DNA of 64,000 bases from an uncultured Flammeovirgaceae bacterium (GCA_937883755.1 CAKZYA010000025.1:1-64000), one strand, 5' to 3'; shown: positions 53,576 through 62,337, counted from the first letter of the stretch. Translations and numbers: made by a program. Notes: generated by a model from the letters alone, not told the origin.

Positions 53576-53608
53576 ATATCTCTCATTCAATAACTCACTC
53601 ATTCAACC

Positions 53609-54472
53609 ATGAAACTCATTACCCTTCTCACTATTATCATTAGCTCGATAAATTGGGTGATAGCCCCTCCTCCATACCGAGAAACTATTACTCGTAGTCT
53701 ACAATTCTCAGAAACTTCTACTGAGAACGAACTTTGGCTGAAAAATATTCAGGGAGATATTACGGTTATTGGCTACGATGGCGAAACAGTAGAAGTTAGC
53801 GTAGAAAAAACTATTAGTGCCCGCCGCCAAGAGAAACTACAACAAGGTATTGATGAGATTCAGCTTACCACGGAATTAGACGGTACCGTCATGCTAGTGT
53901 ACATGGATGCTCCTTTTGTAGACGCTCATCGCAAAGGTAATCACTTTCACTATCGTACTGATCGCTATGATCATGATTATAATTACCGGATGGATTTTAC
54001 GGTGCGGGTGCCCAAGAGTCTTAACCTGAAAGTGTCTACTGTAAATGACGGAACAGTGGTCGTTGAAAATGTGCAGCCCGAGAGCATGGAGGTACATAAT
54101 GTGAATGGTTCTATTCAGGCAACAGATATTAGCGGACAAACTTCTGCTATCACAGTAAATGGCGATGTAGATATTTCTTTCACCCAAGCTCCAGCACAAG
54201 ATAGTCGCTTTAAAACGATCAACGGGAACATTACGCTAATGATGCCAGAGAACTTGTCTGCCGATGTGTCTTTCAAAAGTATGAACGGGGATTTCTATAC
54301 TAATTTTGAGTCCATTGATTATCTACCAGCCGAGGTTTCCTCAAACAAAGAAAAAGGTAGAAAGCGTACCACTTACCGCATAAATCGCTCTACCAAGATA
54401 CGCATTGGTGACGGAGGACCTATGGTAGAAACCGAAACTCTCAACGGCGAGGTCTACCTAAAGCATAGCTAA
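53609..54472 (+). CDS. DUF4097 family exported beta-helix-like protein
   Basis: The protein has 287 residues with a short signal peptide (to about NWVIAPP). The body has the repeating pattern of DUF4097: LKNIQGDITVIGYDGETVEV, LKVSTVNDGTVVVENVQ, MEVHNVNGSIQATDISG, and ITVNGDVDISF. The VNG/NGD repeats form a parallel beta structure. Such proteins sit in the periplasm downstream of ECF/anti-sigma pairs and are of unknown role. It is followed by a paralogue 164 bases later. Confidence 0.85.
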   Translation: MKLITLLTIIISSINWVIAPPPYRETITRSLQFSETSTENELWLKNIQGDITVIGYDGETVEVSVEKTISARRQEKLQQGIDEIQLTTELDGTVMLVYMDAPFVDAHRKGNHFHYRTDRYDHDYNYRMDFTVRVPKSLNLKVSTVNDGTVVVENVQPESMEVHNVNGSIQATDISGQTSAITVNGDVDISFTQAPAQDSRFKTINGNITLMMPENLSADVSFKSMNGDFYTNFESIDYLPAEVSSNKEKGRKRTTYRINRSTKIRIGDGGPMVETETLNGEVYLKHS

Positions 54473-54483
54473 TCAGTAGACAC

Positions 54484-54600
54484 AAAATATGAGATGTGAA
54501 ATGCGAAAAGAGAAAACTTCAAGATAAGAAACAATCAGCTATTGAACCAGGCATAATCGAGCCATTAAGCAATCGAACAATTAGAACATTAACCCATAAA
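54484..54600 (+). repeat. Reiterated short-word intergenic segment
   Basis: The sequence between the two DUF4097 genes consists of imperfectly repeated words (CAATCAG, ATTGAACCAG, AATCGAG, AATCGAACAATTAGAACATT). It is open on the plus strand but matches no protein. I take it as spacer, not as an N-terminal extension of the next gene. Confidence 0.4.
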
Positions 54601-54636
54601 ATTATGAACGTTTTGCCTCAATTATCACAAGATATT

Positions 54637-55446
54637 ATGAAACTTATTCGCATCATTTTAATCACCCTGGTTGTCTACTTGATTGCGTTTGGTATGGCGA
54701 ATGCCCAAGATGAATTACTGGCGATTCCACTCACCAACCCCGGTCAGTCTGGCGAATTACGAGTGGATTTAGTACGGGGTTCCATCACTATCCAAGGGTA
54801 CGATGGTGAGGAGGTGATTGTGCAAACTGCGCCTACTAAAAGCAATTATGTAGATGATAATCGGGGGCGGGATGGCTTGCGAAAGATCAGTAGCGGTGGC
54901 AATATTTCTATGGAAGCTATTGAAGAAAATAATCGGGTGACGGTGCGATCCCGTGCCCCGGAAAGCTCCTTTGATTTTGATATTCAGGTGCCTCGTAACT
55001 TTTCAGTTAAAGCCAAGGCTGTAAACGAAGGTGTCATCTTTATAGAGAATATTGAAGGTGAAGTAGAAGCTACCAATGTAAATGGTGATGTAGAGCTTCA
55101 GAATATTTTGGGTTCCGCAGTAGTAAGTACGGTAAATGGGGAAGTAACCGTAGTATTTGATGAGGTTACACCTGACACGCCAATGTCATTCACCACCCTG
55201 AATGGGGATATTGAGGTGACTTTTCCGACTTCAATCGCAATGTTGGCTAAGATGAAAACCCTCAATGGCGAAATCTACACTGATTTTGATATGGACGTGA
55301 ACACCAAGAACAATAAGAAGAGCTCTAACGATGGCGGAATTTATCGGGTAAAAATCGATAAGGAAATCATGGGAACTGTAAACGGTGGCGGCCCTGAAGT
55401 CTACTTCAAGAGCCACAACGGCGATATTATCATTCGGAAAAAGTAG
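54637..55446 (+). CDS. DUF4097 family exported beta-helix-like protein, paralogue of the preceding gene
   Basis: The protein has 269 residues from ATG 54637. In-frame starts at 54496 and 54604 would add residues encoded by the intergenic word-repeat segment before the signal peptide. The signal peptide is KLIRIILITLVVYLIAFGMANAQ (in parts). The mature domain repeats the DUF4097 pattern: ELRVDLVRGSITIQGYDG, FSVKAKAVNEGVIFIENIEG, EVEATNVNGDVELQNILG, and MKTLNGEIYTDFD. It shares the domain order and the ENGE/VNG turns with its neighbour, so it is a tandem duplicate. It is the last gene of the sigma-anti-sigma operon and is followed by a hairpin. Confidence 0.85.
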   Translation: MKLIRIILITLVVYLIAFGMANAQDELLAIPLTNPGQSGELRVDLVRGSITIQGYDGEEVIVQTAPTKSNYVDDNRGRDGLRKISSGGNISMEAIEENNRVTVRSRAPESSFDFDIQVPRNFSVKAKAVNEGVIFIENIEGEVEATNVNGDVELQNILGSAVVSTVNGEVTVVFDEVTPDTPMSFTTLNGDIEVTFPTSIAMLAKMKTLNGEIYTDFDMDVNTKNNKKSSNDGGIYRVKIDKEIMGTVNGGGPEVYFKSHNGDIIIRKK

Positions 55447-55481
55447 CATCTTACCAATCTCTAAATAGATCTCCACTGCCG

Positions 55482-55513
55482 ATCAGAGTCACTCGCTAGG
55501 GGACTCTGATTTA
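55482..55513 (+). terminator. Hairpin after the DUF4097 operon
   Basis: ATCAGAGTC (55482-55490) and GACTCTGAT (55502-55510) form a 9-bp stem with an 11-base loop, 36 bases after the stop at 55446. Only a short TTT follows, so termination may be weak. It also touches the stop of the convergent gene. Confidence 0.5.
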
Positions 55514-56275
55514 CTCCTCACAAAAACGCCCCGTTAGGTTTTCGTACTGCTGTATTACCGCAATGTAGTCATCAAGGGTTTCAAACTGGAGATTATTGGT
55601 ACTGATAAACTTTTTAAGTTTCTTTTTTTCACTCTCCAGCGGGTCTAATGTGAAATCGTAGGCTTTACCTTCTTTTATATCGATCAGAAACCACCGATAA
55701 TCCATAATAAACTTAGTAGCAGTAGCCGCATTTCCCCGATAAACATCAGCATAACTCATATTGGCGTACTCAAAGCTTCTGGAAATTGTTCCGGCTGATG
55801 GCCCTGGTAAATAATTCGTGATTTCTACTAGCATCGACCGGCTACCTAATATTGCGTAGAAGCAATCTTCATACAGCAGCTCGGCAAACATCAGCCGATT
55901 ATTAATTAGTGGGAGTGCATAATAAGTATGATCGGTGTAAGTATCGTGATTATAAAAAGAAAAGCTTTCTACATCGTGCACAGTAACCACGCGGATAAGG
56001 TCGCCGTCGGCAATTTTTACCATTCCTTCAGGAACCAAGGGGCTATAGGAAAGTTGACAGAAAATAGTTTTCCCATTCCAGAAAGTTACTTCCCCTTCAA
56101 ACCAGTGGTCGGTCATTTCATTCAGATGTTCTATACTTTTGGCCCGGAATCTCTTAGGAGTGGATAGTTTATCTTGTCCGTAAGCCAGGTTAAGGTTAAG
56201 AATAATTAAGGCGATTGTTGCAAATGCCTTGCATACTCTCAGTATAGTCCATACGTCAATTAACTTTCCTCGCAT
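55511..56275 (-). CDS. Exported protein of unknown function
   Basis: The protein has 254 residues with a hydrophobic signal segment ending NLNLAYGQ (about residue 34). The mature part begins DKLSTPKRFRAKSIEHLNEMT and contains WFEGEVTFWNGKTIFCQLSYSPLVPEGMVKI (in parts), a strand-rich segment. Later comes a helical, Lys-rich end (LDPLESEKKKLKKFISTNNLQFETLDDYIAVIQQYENLTGRFCEE, in parts). Similar small exported proteins with a WFEGxVxFxNG start are common in Cytophagales and have no known role. It is a single gene. Confidence 0.65.
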   Translation of the reverse strand: MRGKLIDVWTILRVCKAFATIALIILNLNLAYGQDKLSTPKRFRAKSIEHLNEMTDHWFEGEVTFWNGKTIFCQLSYSPLVPEGMVKIADGDLIRVVTVHDVESFSFYNHDTYTDHTYYALPLINNRLMFAELLYEDCFYAILGSRSMLVEITNYLPGPSAGTISRSFEYANMSYADVYRGNAATATKFIMDYRWFLIDIKEGKAYDFTLDPLESEKKKLKKFISTNNLQFETLDDYIAVIQQYENLTGRFCEE

Positions 56276-56435
56276 ACCAAATACAGCTACGATTATGCGG
56301 TGAAATTAAATAAAAATAGTATTATTAAATATTTAAAAAATACTAATATTGTACAAACTGTATAATTGAGTTTTTATCAATAATTTGTTGATTAAAGTCG
56401 CAAGAGGATAATTATGAGGTAAGCTGGGTAAGAGA

Positions 56436-57056
56436 TTAACCGTTCAGCAGTGCTTCAGAATGCACCACTTGAATACCAGCTGCTTCCATCTCTTGGATGG
56501 CCTTGTCAAAATCATCAGATTGAAGATTGACAGCTCGGGTTCCATCCGGTACAACCACCGTTTCAAAACCTAGCTGTTTAGCATCTAGCGCCGTGAACTT
56601 TACACAGTAGTCAGTGGCTAGCCCAACAATTACCACTTTAGTCACACCTTTTTCCTTCAGGTAATCACCTAGCCCGGTAGCTTTACGGTGACCATTATCA
56701 AAAAAACCACTGTAGCTATCAATCTCTGGGTCGGTACCTTTAGGAAAGATCTGGGCTACTTTATCCATATGTAAGCCATCGGCAAATTCCGCTCCCGTTG
56801 AACCTTGCACACAGTGAACTGGCCAGAGTACCTGGTCAAGACCATCTAGCTGAATGACCTCTCCGGGCTGTTTTCCCGGATGATTAGCCGCAAAGCTCTG
56901 GTGGTTGGCCGGATGAAAATCCTGAGTGGTAACCACCAGGTCAAAGTGTAATTGTAGCTGGTTAGCTATCGGAATTACTGCATCGCCGTCGGTGACAGCT
57001 AAGGCGCCGCCGGGCAAAAAATCGCGCTGAATATCAACTAAAATTAAAGCTTCCAT
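56436..57056 (-). CDS. pncA: Nicotinamidase
   Basis: The protein has 206 residues from ATG 57056. An in-frame ATG at 57119 would add 21 residues lacking family similarity. The catalytic triad is D8 (LVDIQRDF), K106 (PKGTDPEIDSYSGF) and C151 (GLATDYCVKF). The metal ligands D46, H48 (TTQDFHP) and H81 (WPVHC) are present. It hydrolyses nicotinamide to nicotinic acid for NAD salvage. It is monocistronic and divergent from the CHU_C surface protein gene. Confidence 0.93.
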   Translation of the reverse strand: MEALILVDIQRDFLPGGALAVTDGDAVIPIANQLQLHFDLVVTTQDFHPANHQSFAANHPGKQPGEVIQLDGLDQVLWPVHCVQGSTGAEFADGLHMDKVAQIFPKGTDPEIDSYSGFFDNGHRKATGLGDYLKEKGVTKVVIVGLATDYCVKFTALDAKQLGFETVVVPDGTRAVNLQSDDFDKAIQEMEAAGIQVVHSEALLNG

Positions 57057-57191
57057 TGGGAGTTGAACGTCAGATGACGGAAAAATGAATATTGCAGAAG
57101 ATATTACACCTGTGGGCAAAAGCCAACTATTGGTCTAAAAAAATCAGGGGTTCCCACTACCTTGCTATGTCTGAATAATGGTGCGCCTGAT

Positions 57192-60100
57192 ATGTTGAAG
57201 TTCTTATTTACACTTATTTTTTCGCTGTACACTGCCATTGTACTGGCGCAGGCTCCGGTGATTACCCAATTGGATAAAACCCGAGGAACCGTGTTTGAGG
57301 TAGTTACCATTCAGGGAAGTGGCTTTGGAACCGATACCGCTAATGTAGAAGTATCTTTCGGGGGAATATTGGCTGATTCTATCGTATGCATTAGTGGAGG
57401 TTCATGTATATTGGATACCGAAATTCGAGTACTGGTTCCGGCAGGAGCTACCACTAGCAGTGTTTCAATTACTCGTACGGATACCCGGCATACTGCTTAC
57501 TCACCCGAAGTCTTTTACATTAGCTACGATGGAGAGGTGTTCGATAGGAATCTGATGGAAACAAACAATACCTACCGATACGCTACTTCAGGCAACAGTT
57601 TATACAACCTTTGCTTTTGCGATTTTAATCAAGATGGATTGAATGATATTGCTACTAGCGATACCGATAGCGAAGAAATTACAATCTTACAAAATACTAC
57701 TCCTGATATTGATACCGTTGCCTTTACCGATGTGGAAATTAATCTGGGAGAGAATACCCGTTGGGTACGCTGTGGCGACCTAAATGGCGATGCTTTACCC
57801 GAACTGATTTTCTCAGCTTCTAATAGTAATACTGACAAAGAACGTCTGTATATCTACCGAAATACCAGCGATATTGAAACTGGAACCATTAGCTTTGAGG
57901 TAGCTTCTCCTATTTCTTTATCCCTGCAAGGAAACTTAGCTGCCCGCATGGTTATCCGGGATGTTAATATGGATGGAAAGCCAGATATTACAGCAGTTGA
58001 CATTTCGGAAGACGGGGGCGTCTCGGTATTTCTGAATAATGGAACGGGTGCGGTTATTAGTTTTAATCCTACACCTAGTTTACCTTTTGCGGTATTTGGG
58101 CTGAGTACTACCGAATTGAGCGGGGTTGCGGTAGAAGATTTTAACGGGGATGGAGTGCCTGATATTGCCGTAAGTGAAGATGAAGGCAGCGGTATATACG
58201 TAATTACCAATGCTAGTACAGCAGGTGAGTTAGGATTTAGTTCATTGATCGAGCTTACAGCTTCGGGGCGAATTACTAATTTGAGGGCAGGAGACTTGGA
58301 TAACGATGGACTTACAGATTTAGTAGTGGCTAACGATGCCTACGTGGGTACGCTACGAAATACTTCTCAGGATGGAGTAATTAGCTTCGCTAGTCCGGTA
58401 CGCTTTGATCAAACCTCGCTAGGGCGAGAGGGGCTAGAATTGGTAGATATGGACGGAAACGGACTGCTCGATATTGCAGTAGCCGCTCAGAATCGCAACT
58501 GGATTGTTCTATTATTAAACAGAAGCACCTCAGGCTCACTCGATTTTAATACTAAACAGGTAATACTAGCTAATGAAAACTCTCTCAGTGTACGGGGTGG
58601 TGACCTAAATGGTGACGGAAAATCAGATCTGGCATATACTGAAACTGCTACTGATCAAATTGCTATTCAACTTAATCGGAACTGCCTTGCCCCGGTGCTA
58701 GAGCCGCAGGATGGACTTGGTATTTGCGACCTACTGCCTTACCAGCTTTCGGTGACTAAAGCTATTGGAGTAGATTACGAATGGGAAAGTTCGAGCGATG
58801 GTATCAACTTCACATCAGTATCCACAGATTCTACGTTTACATTCACTACTAGTGATGAGCTATTTTATCGAGTAAAAGTAACCACTCCAACCTACAATGG
58901 ATTGAGTTGTACAGTGGCTACTTCTAATTCAGTAGAGGTTGTCCGTCCCGATGGTTTTGTGCCCTCTAAACCAGCGATTATTAATAAAAACCCTACTGAA
59001 CCAGTCTGCTTCGGAGGAGAAATAAATCTAGCGGCTGAATCAGTGAGAGCGGACTATTTTTGGACGGGACCCAATGGGTTTTCCTCTAGCGACGTAAGTC
59101 CAACAATTACTGATGTTACTAAGGCTAACGAAGGGCTTTATGTACTTTTCGTACGAGCTAGCGAAGAAAACGGTGGTTGTGTGAGTGATACGGTAACTAC
59201 CTTTATTCGGGTAAGCGAACCTGATTCTATCACGGCACGTCCGGAAAGTCTACCTGTCTTTTTTGAAGGAGGTCAAGTAACCTTAGCGGTTAATCAAGTA
59301 GACGGGCAAACCTACGAATGGAAGTATAATGACCAAGTGATACCTGGAGCTGCAGAAACATCACTGACCGATAATCGGGAAGGTGCCTACGTAGCGGTCA
59401 CCCAAAATGCCGAGGGTTGCCAGCGAGAAAGTAATACGGTAGACGTAGCGTTTGCGCGTCCTGAAATTCCGGCTGAGCTTTGCCAAAATGAAGCGGGGCA
59501 ATTTGTAATTACTCCAGAAAGGTTGAATGGTGAAGAGATTGCGTACCGCTGGATTTTCGAGGGAAATCGGGTGGAAGGCGATACTGTATCGTATCAATTT
59601 ACCAATTCGGGAACGCAAACGGTAACTATAGAAATTCTAGAAAGTGACGGAAGCGTTCGTGATCGCTACGAGCAAACAATGGAGGTACTGGCTACTCCTG
59701 AGCTGACGGTACAAGCCGCGGATAATCCCAATTTATGCCCCGGTGCAGTGGTTGTGCTAGAAGCTAGCGAAGGGTTTGCTAGTTATCGTTGGAATACTGA
59801 GTCTACCGAGCGGAGCATCACTGTTACCAGTGCTGGAACCTATACTGTTACCGTCACAGCTGAAAGCGGTTGTAGCACCTCTCAGCAGTTTACAGTAAAT
59901 GAAGCAGAAAATCCCGAAGGAGAAATTACGGCCTCAACTGACCGCATTTCGTTGGGTGATACGTTACAACTGCAAGCGACGGGTGGTGATATTTACCGTT
60001 GGAACAGCGATATTTCTCTGAGCGATAGTACGATTGCTAATCCGTTCGTTCGCCCACTCATTACTACGACTTATGTTTGTCAAATTATCAATGAAGCTGG

Positions 60101-60416
60101 TTGCATTGACTCAGTTGAGTTTACCGTAACGGTAGATCGTCGCCTGGATGTAATTCCTGAGCGGGCTTTTACGCCCAATAACGATGGAAACAATGATACC
60201 TGGTTTATTGAAAAAATGGATTTGTACCCCGACTGTCGCCTGACCCTTTTCAACCGCCAGGGAGTCAAGCTATTTGAGCAGGAAAATTACAGTAACCTCC
60301 AGCCGTGGGATGGTCTGGCTAATGGTAGTATAGTGCCGCCAGGCGTATATTTTTATCTTATCGATTGTGGCGAAGAAGCCGGAACCCAAACCGGAAGTGT
60401 GACGATTATTCGTTAG
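57192..60416 (+). CDS. Large surface protein: IPT/TIG, FG-GAP repeats, Ig-like domains and gliding-type T9SS C-terminus
   Basis: The protein has 1074 residues from ATG 57192, chosen because the signal peptide MLKFLFTLIFSLYTAIVLA starts there; an earlier ATG at 57162 adds 10 residues. An IPT/TIG domain comes first (VVTIQGSGFGTDTANVEVSFG, in parts). At about residues 115-500 lie FG-GAP/VCBS repeats with DxNxDGxxD calcium loops (FNQDGLNDIA, LNGDALPEL, VNMDGKPDI, FNGDGVPDIAV, DLDNDGLTDLV, LNGDGKSDLAY). Several Ig/PKD-like domains follow. The end is the CHU_C domain (ERAFTPNNDGNNDTW, LTLFNRQGVKLFE, VPPGVYFYLID), a T9SS substrate signal. It is probably an adhesin. Confidence 0.92.
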   Translation: MLKFLFTLIFSLYTAIVLAQAPVITQLDKTRGTVFEVVTIQGSGFGTDTANVEVSFGGILADSIVCISGGSCILDTEIRVLVPAGATTSSVSITRTDTRHTAYSPEVFYISYDGEVFDRNLMETNNTYRYATSGNSLYNLCFCDFNQDGLNDIATSDTDSEEITILQNTTPDIDTVAFTDVEINLGENTRWVRCGDLNGDALPELIFSASNSNTDKERLYIYRNTSDIETGTISFEVASPISLSLQGNLAARMVIRDVNMDGKPDITAVDISEDGGVSVFLNNGTGAVISFNPTPSLPFAVFGLSTTELSGVAVEDFNGDGVPDIAVSEDEGSGIYVITNASTAGELGFSSLIELTASGRITNLRAGDLDNDGLTDLVVANDAYVGTLRNTSQDGVISFASPVRFDQTSLGREGLELVDMDGNGLLDIAVAAQNRNWIVLLLNRSTSGSLDFNTKQVILANENSLSVRGGDLNGDGKSDLAYTETATDQIAIQLNRNCLAPVLEPQDGLGICDLLPYQLSVTKAIGVDYEWESSSDGINFTSVSTDSTFTFTTSDELFYRVKVTTPTYNGLSCTVATSNSVEVVRPDGFVPSKPAIINKNPTEPVCFGGEINLAAESVRADYFWTGPNGFSSSDVSPTITDVTKANEGLYVLFVRASEENGGCVSDTVTTFIRVSEPDSITARPESLPVFFEGGQVTLAVNQVDGQTYEWKYNDQVIPGAAETSLTDNREGAYVAVTQNAEGCQRESNTVDVAFARPEIPAELCQNEAGQFVITPERLNGEEIAYRWIFEGNRVEGDTVSYQFTNSGTQTVTIEILESDGSVRDRYEQTMEVLATPELTVQAADNPNLCPGAVVVLEASEGFASYRWNTESTERSITVTSAGTYTVTVTAESGCSTSQQFTVNEAENPEGEITASTDRISLGDTLQLQATGGDIYRWNSDISLSDSTIANPFVRPLITTTYVCQIINEAGCIDSVEFTVTVDRRLDVIPERAFTPNNDGNNDTWFIEKMDLYPDCRLTLFNRQGVKLFEQENYSNLQPWDGLANGSIVPPGVYFYLIDCGEEAGTQTGSVTIIR

Positions 60417-60446
60417 TTGGCAGTCGAATAAAAAATTGAGATAAAA

Positions 60447-60474
60447 TGTATCTTTTACGATGTTTGTTGGTCTA
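60447..60474 (+). promoter_or_regulatory. Possible ECF-type promoter upstream of the metallothionein-like gene
   Basis: TGTATC at 60447-60452 and GTCTA at 60470-60474 are 17 bp apart, like ECF -35 (TGTAAC) and -10 (CGTCTA) elements, 28 bases before the small gene's ATG. Recognition by the neighbouring sigma factor is a guess. Confidence 0.3.
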
Positions 60475-60501
60475 CTTAACTGAACCAATTAATTTGATGC
60501 T

Positions 60502-60615
60502 ATGAATAATTGTGAATGCGCTAACTGTGAATGTACCAAATGTGATTGTCAAAATTGCTTAAAAGGTAATTGCTCTTGCTCTAAATGCGAATGCAATAAG
60601 TGCAAATGTTGTTAA
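60502..60615 (+). CDS. Metallothionein-like peptide, 37 residues with 14 cysteines
   Basis: A short frame runs from ATG 60502 to TAA 60613-60615. It encodes a 37-residue peptide in which 14 residues are Cys, at positions 4, 6, 9, 11, 14, 16, 19 and 24, 26, 29, 31, 34, 36, 37. This gives two clusters of seven cysteines built on a CxCxx repeat (CECAN CECTK CDCQN, spacer CLKGN, CSCSK CECNK CKCC). The rest is mostly Asn, Lys, Glu and Ser, with no aromatic residue and no histidine. Such a composition is that of a metallothionein able to bind a cluster of soft metal ions through thiolates. It is unlike the longer His-containing bacterial SmtA type. It lies 44 bases before a SigZ-like sigma gene. 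The family is not named; identification is from composition only. Confidence 0.7.
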   Translation: MNNCECANCECTKCDCQNCLKGNCSCSKCECNKCKCC

Positions 60616-60622
60616 TTTAGAT

Positions 60623-60655
60623 AAAGGCTGGTTTAAACACTGGCCTTTAACTTTT
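60623..60655 (+). terminator. Hairpin between the metallothionein-like gene and the sigma gene (terminator or attenuator)
   Basis: AAAGGCTGGT (60623-60632) pairs with ACTGGCCTTT (60639-60648) with two G-T pairs, followed by AACTTTT. It ends 11 bases before the sigma start. It could make most transcripts stop after the small gene. Confidence 0.5.
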
Positions 60656-60659
60656 GACT

Positions 60660-61178
60660 ATGGAAACTCAAGATATATGGAATAATTTTAATGACGAACT
60701 TTACTTTTTTATTCTTAAGAAAGTCAAAGATACAGATGTAGCGAATGATATTTTTCAAAGTGCCTTCTTGAAAATTCATAAGAATCTGCCCAAGCTTGAG
60801 AAGGAGGAAAGAGTAAAGGCGTGGATTTTTCAAATTGCCCGCAACGAGATAGCAAATTACTTTAATGCAGAGGCTATTTACGTAGATAATTCAGGCACAA
60901 ACGAAGAAATTCCCTTACAAGAAGATCAATTTGTATGTTGTTTTGACAAACTGATTAATGACCTGCCCGAAATTTATCGAGAGGTTATTGAAATGGTTTA
61001 CATCAAGGGACATAAGCAAAAAGATGTGGCAAAAGAATTAGAAATAAGTCTTGAAAATACAAAAGCAAGAATTAGAAGAGCGAAGGACATATTAAAGGAA
61101 AAATTCAAGGAATGTTGTAAATATCAGATTGATAAAAAAGGAAAGCTAACCGGAGAACCGAATTGCTCAATCTGTTGA
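60660..61178 (+). CDS. SigZ-like ECF RNA polymerase sigma factor with Cys-rich tail
   Basis: The protein has 172 residues from ATG 60660; a TTG at 60654 is possible. Region 2 is WNNFNDELYFFILKKVKD, DIFQSAFLKIHKNL and VKAWIFQIARNEIANYF. Region 4 is LPEIYREVIEMVYIKGHKQKDVAKELEIS (in parts), then LENTKARIRRAKDILKE. The C-terminal tail ECCKYQIDKKGKLTGEPNCSIC (in parts) contains four cysteines, and FVCCFDKL adds two more, as in SigZ-type factors. No anti-sigma gene follows, so the cysteine tail may itself sense metal or redox state. It lies directly downstream of the metallothionein-like gene. Confidence 0.88.
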   Translation: METQDIWNNFNDELYFFILKKVKDTDVANDIFQSAFLKIHKNLPKLEKEERVKAWIFQIARNEIANYFNAEAIYVDNSGTNEEIPLQEDQFVCCFDKLINDLPEIYREVIEMVYIKGHKQKDVAKELEISLENTKARIRRAKDILKEKFKECCKYQIDKKGKLTGEPNCSIC

Positions 61179-61428
61179 AGAGCGAAAAATATACCCGCCA
61201 ACAAAACAAAAGTAGGCTATGCCATTTATACGAACCGTTAGAAGTACCGATACTGCGTATTCTCAACGTATAGTAGGTTCAGTTGCTTACCCTTCAAACG
61301 CATATTAGATCCGCTGTACGTTGCTTTTCTTTATTTTACATCGCTTGGCGACCCAGTTCATATTTTCAAGTTTACAGCCAACCCTTTTGCAAAAAGGCAG
61401 TTGATAGCATCAGACATTTACTTGTGCT

Positions 61429-62331
61429 ATGCTGAAGATTGCCTGGTCAGAGATTTACGCTCATCCTTTACCCGAAAACCATCGGTTCCCGATGGAAAAA
61501 TATAATCTGCTCCCCGAGCAGTTAATGTACGAAGGTACAATCACGCCCGAAAATCTATTCGCACCCGTGCCTTTAGAAGAAAAATACATCATTAATACTC
61601 ATGATACTGAGTACTGGTACCGGCTGAAAAATCAGCAGCTAAACCGCTCAGAAATCCGAAAGACTGGCTTTCCAATGTCTAAGCAATTAGTGCAGCGTGA
61701 GATTACAATTATGCAGGGCACAGTGCAGGCAGCTCTGTATGCCTTAGAATTTGGAGTAGCTTTTAATATTGCCGGAGGCACTCACCATGCATTCACCAAT
61801 CGGGGCGAAGGTTTTTGCCTGCTAAACGATATTGCTGTTGCTGCTAACTATCTTCGGGAAGAGCAGTTAGCCAAGCAAATTTTGGTCGTTGACCTGGACG
61901 TACATCAGGGCAATGGAACTGCCCAGATATTTCAGGATGATCCGGGAGTTTTTACCTTTAGTATGCACGGGGCTAAGAACTATCCTATGCATAAAGAACA
62001 GTCTGACCTAGATATTGCCTTCCCCGATGGCACGGATGATGCTACCTACCTAGAAAAACTTAGAGAGGTACTACCGCGTTTACTGAACGAAGTAGCTCCT
62101 GACTTTATCTTTTTTCAATCGGGGGTAGATGTGCTAGTTTCAGATAAGTTAGGTCGGCTAGGATTAAGCATAGATGGTTGCCGAGAGCGCGATCAAATAG
62201 TGTTAGAACTTTGCCATCAGCATAAAATACCAGTTGCCCTCAGCATGGGTGGGGGGTACTCGGAGAAAATTGCCCACATTGTGGAAGCTCACGCTAATAC
62301 GTACCGATTGGCTCAAAAAATATTTTTCTGA
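61429..62331 (+). CDS. Histone deacetylase family amidohydrolase
   Basis: The protein has 300 residues, the size of bacterial class IV-like members. The catalytic His pair is H119-H120 in GGTHHAFTNRGEGFCLLND. The zinc ligands are D155, D157 and H159 in VVDLDVHQGNGTA. Later motifs are FSMHGAKNYP, FFQSGVDVL and SMGGGYS. Bacterial members deacetylate small substrates such as acetoin-related, acetylpolyamine or protein lysines; the substrate is not known here. A small membrane protein and a rhomboid protease follow within a few bases, so an operon is likely. Confidence 0.93.
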   Translation: MLKIAWSEIYAHPLPENHRFPMEKYNLLPEQLMYEGTITPENLFAPVPLEEKYIINTHDTEYWYRLKNQQLNRSEIRKTGFPMSKQLVQREITIMQGTVQAALYALEFGVAFNIAGGTHHAFTNRGEGFCLLNDIAVAANYLREEQLAKQILVVDLDVHQGNGTAQIFQDDPGVFTFSMHGAKNYPMHKEQSDLDIAFPDGTDDATYLEKLREVLPRLLNEVAPDFIFFQSGVDVLVSDKLGRLGLSIDGCRERDQIVLELCHQHKIPVALSMGGGYSEKIAHIVEAHANTYRLAQKIFF

Positions 62332-62337
62332 AATAGG

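Noticed and set aside
61179-61428. Possible tRNA or small RNA gene in the spacer before the HDAC gene
   Set aside because: A GGTTCA word is present, but no cloverleaf stems could be formed and no terminator follows.
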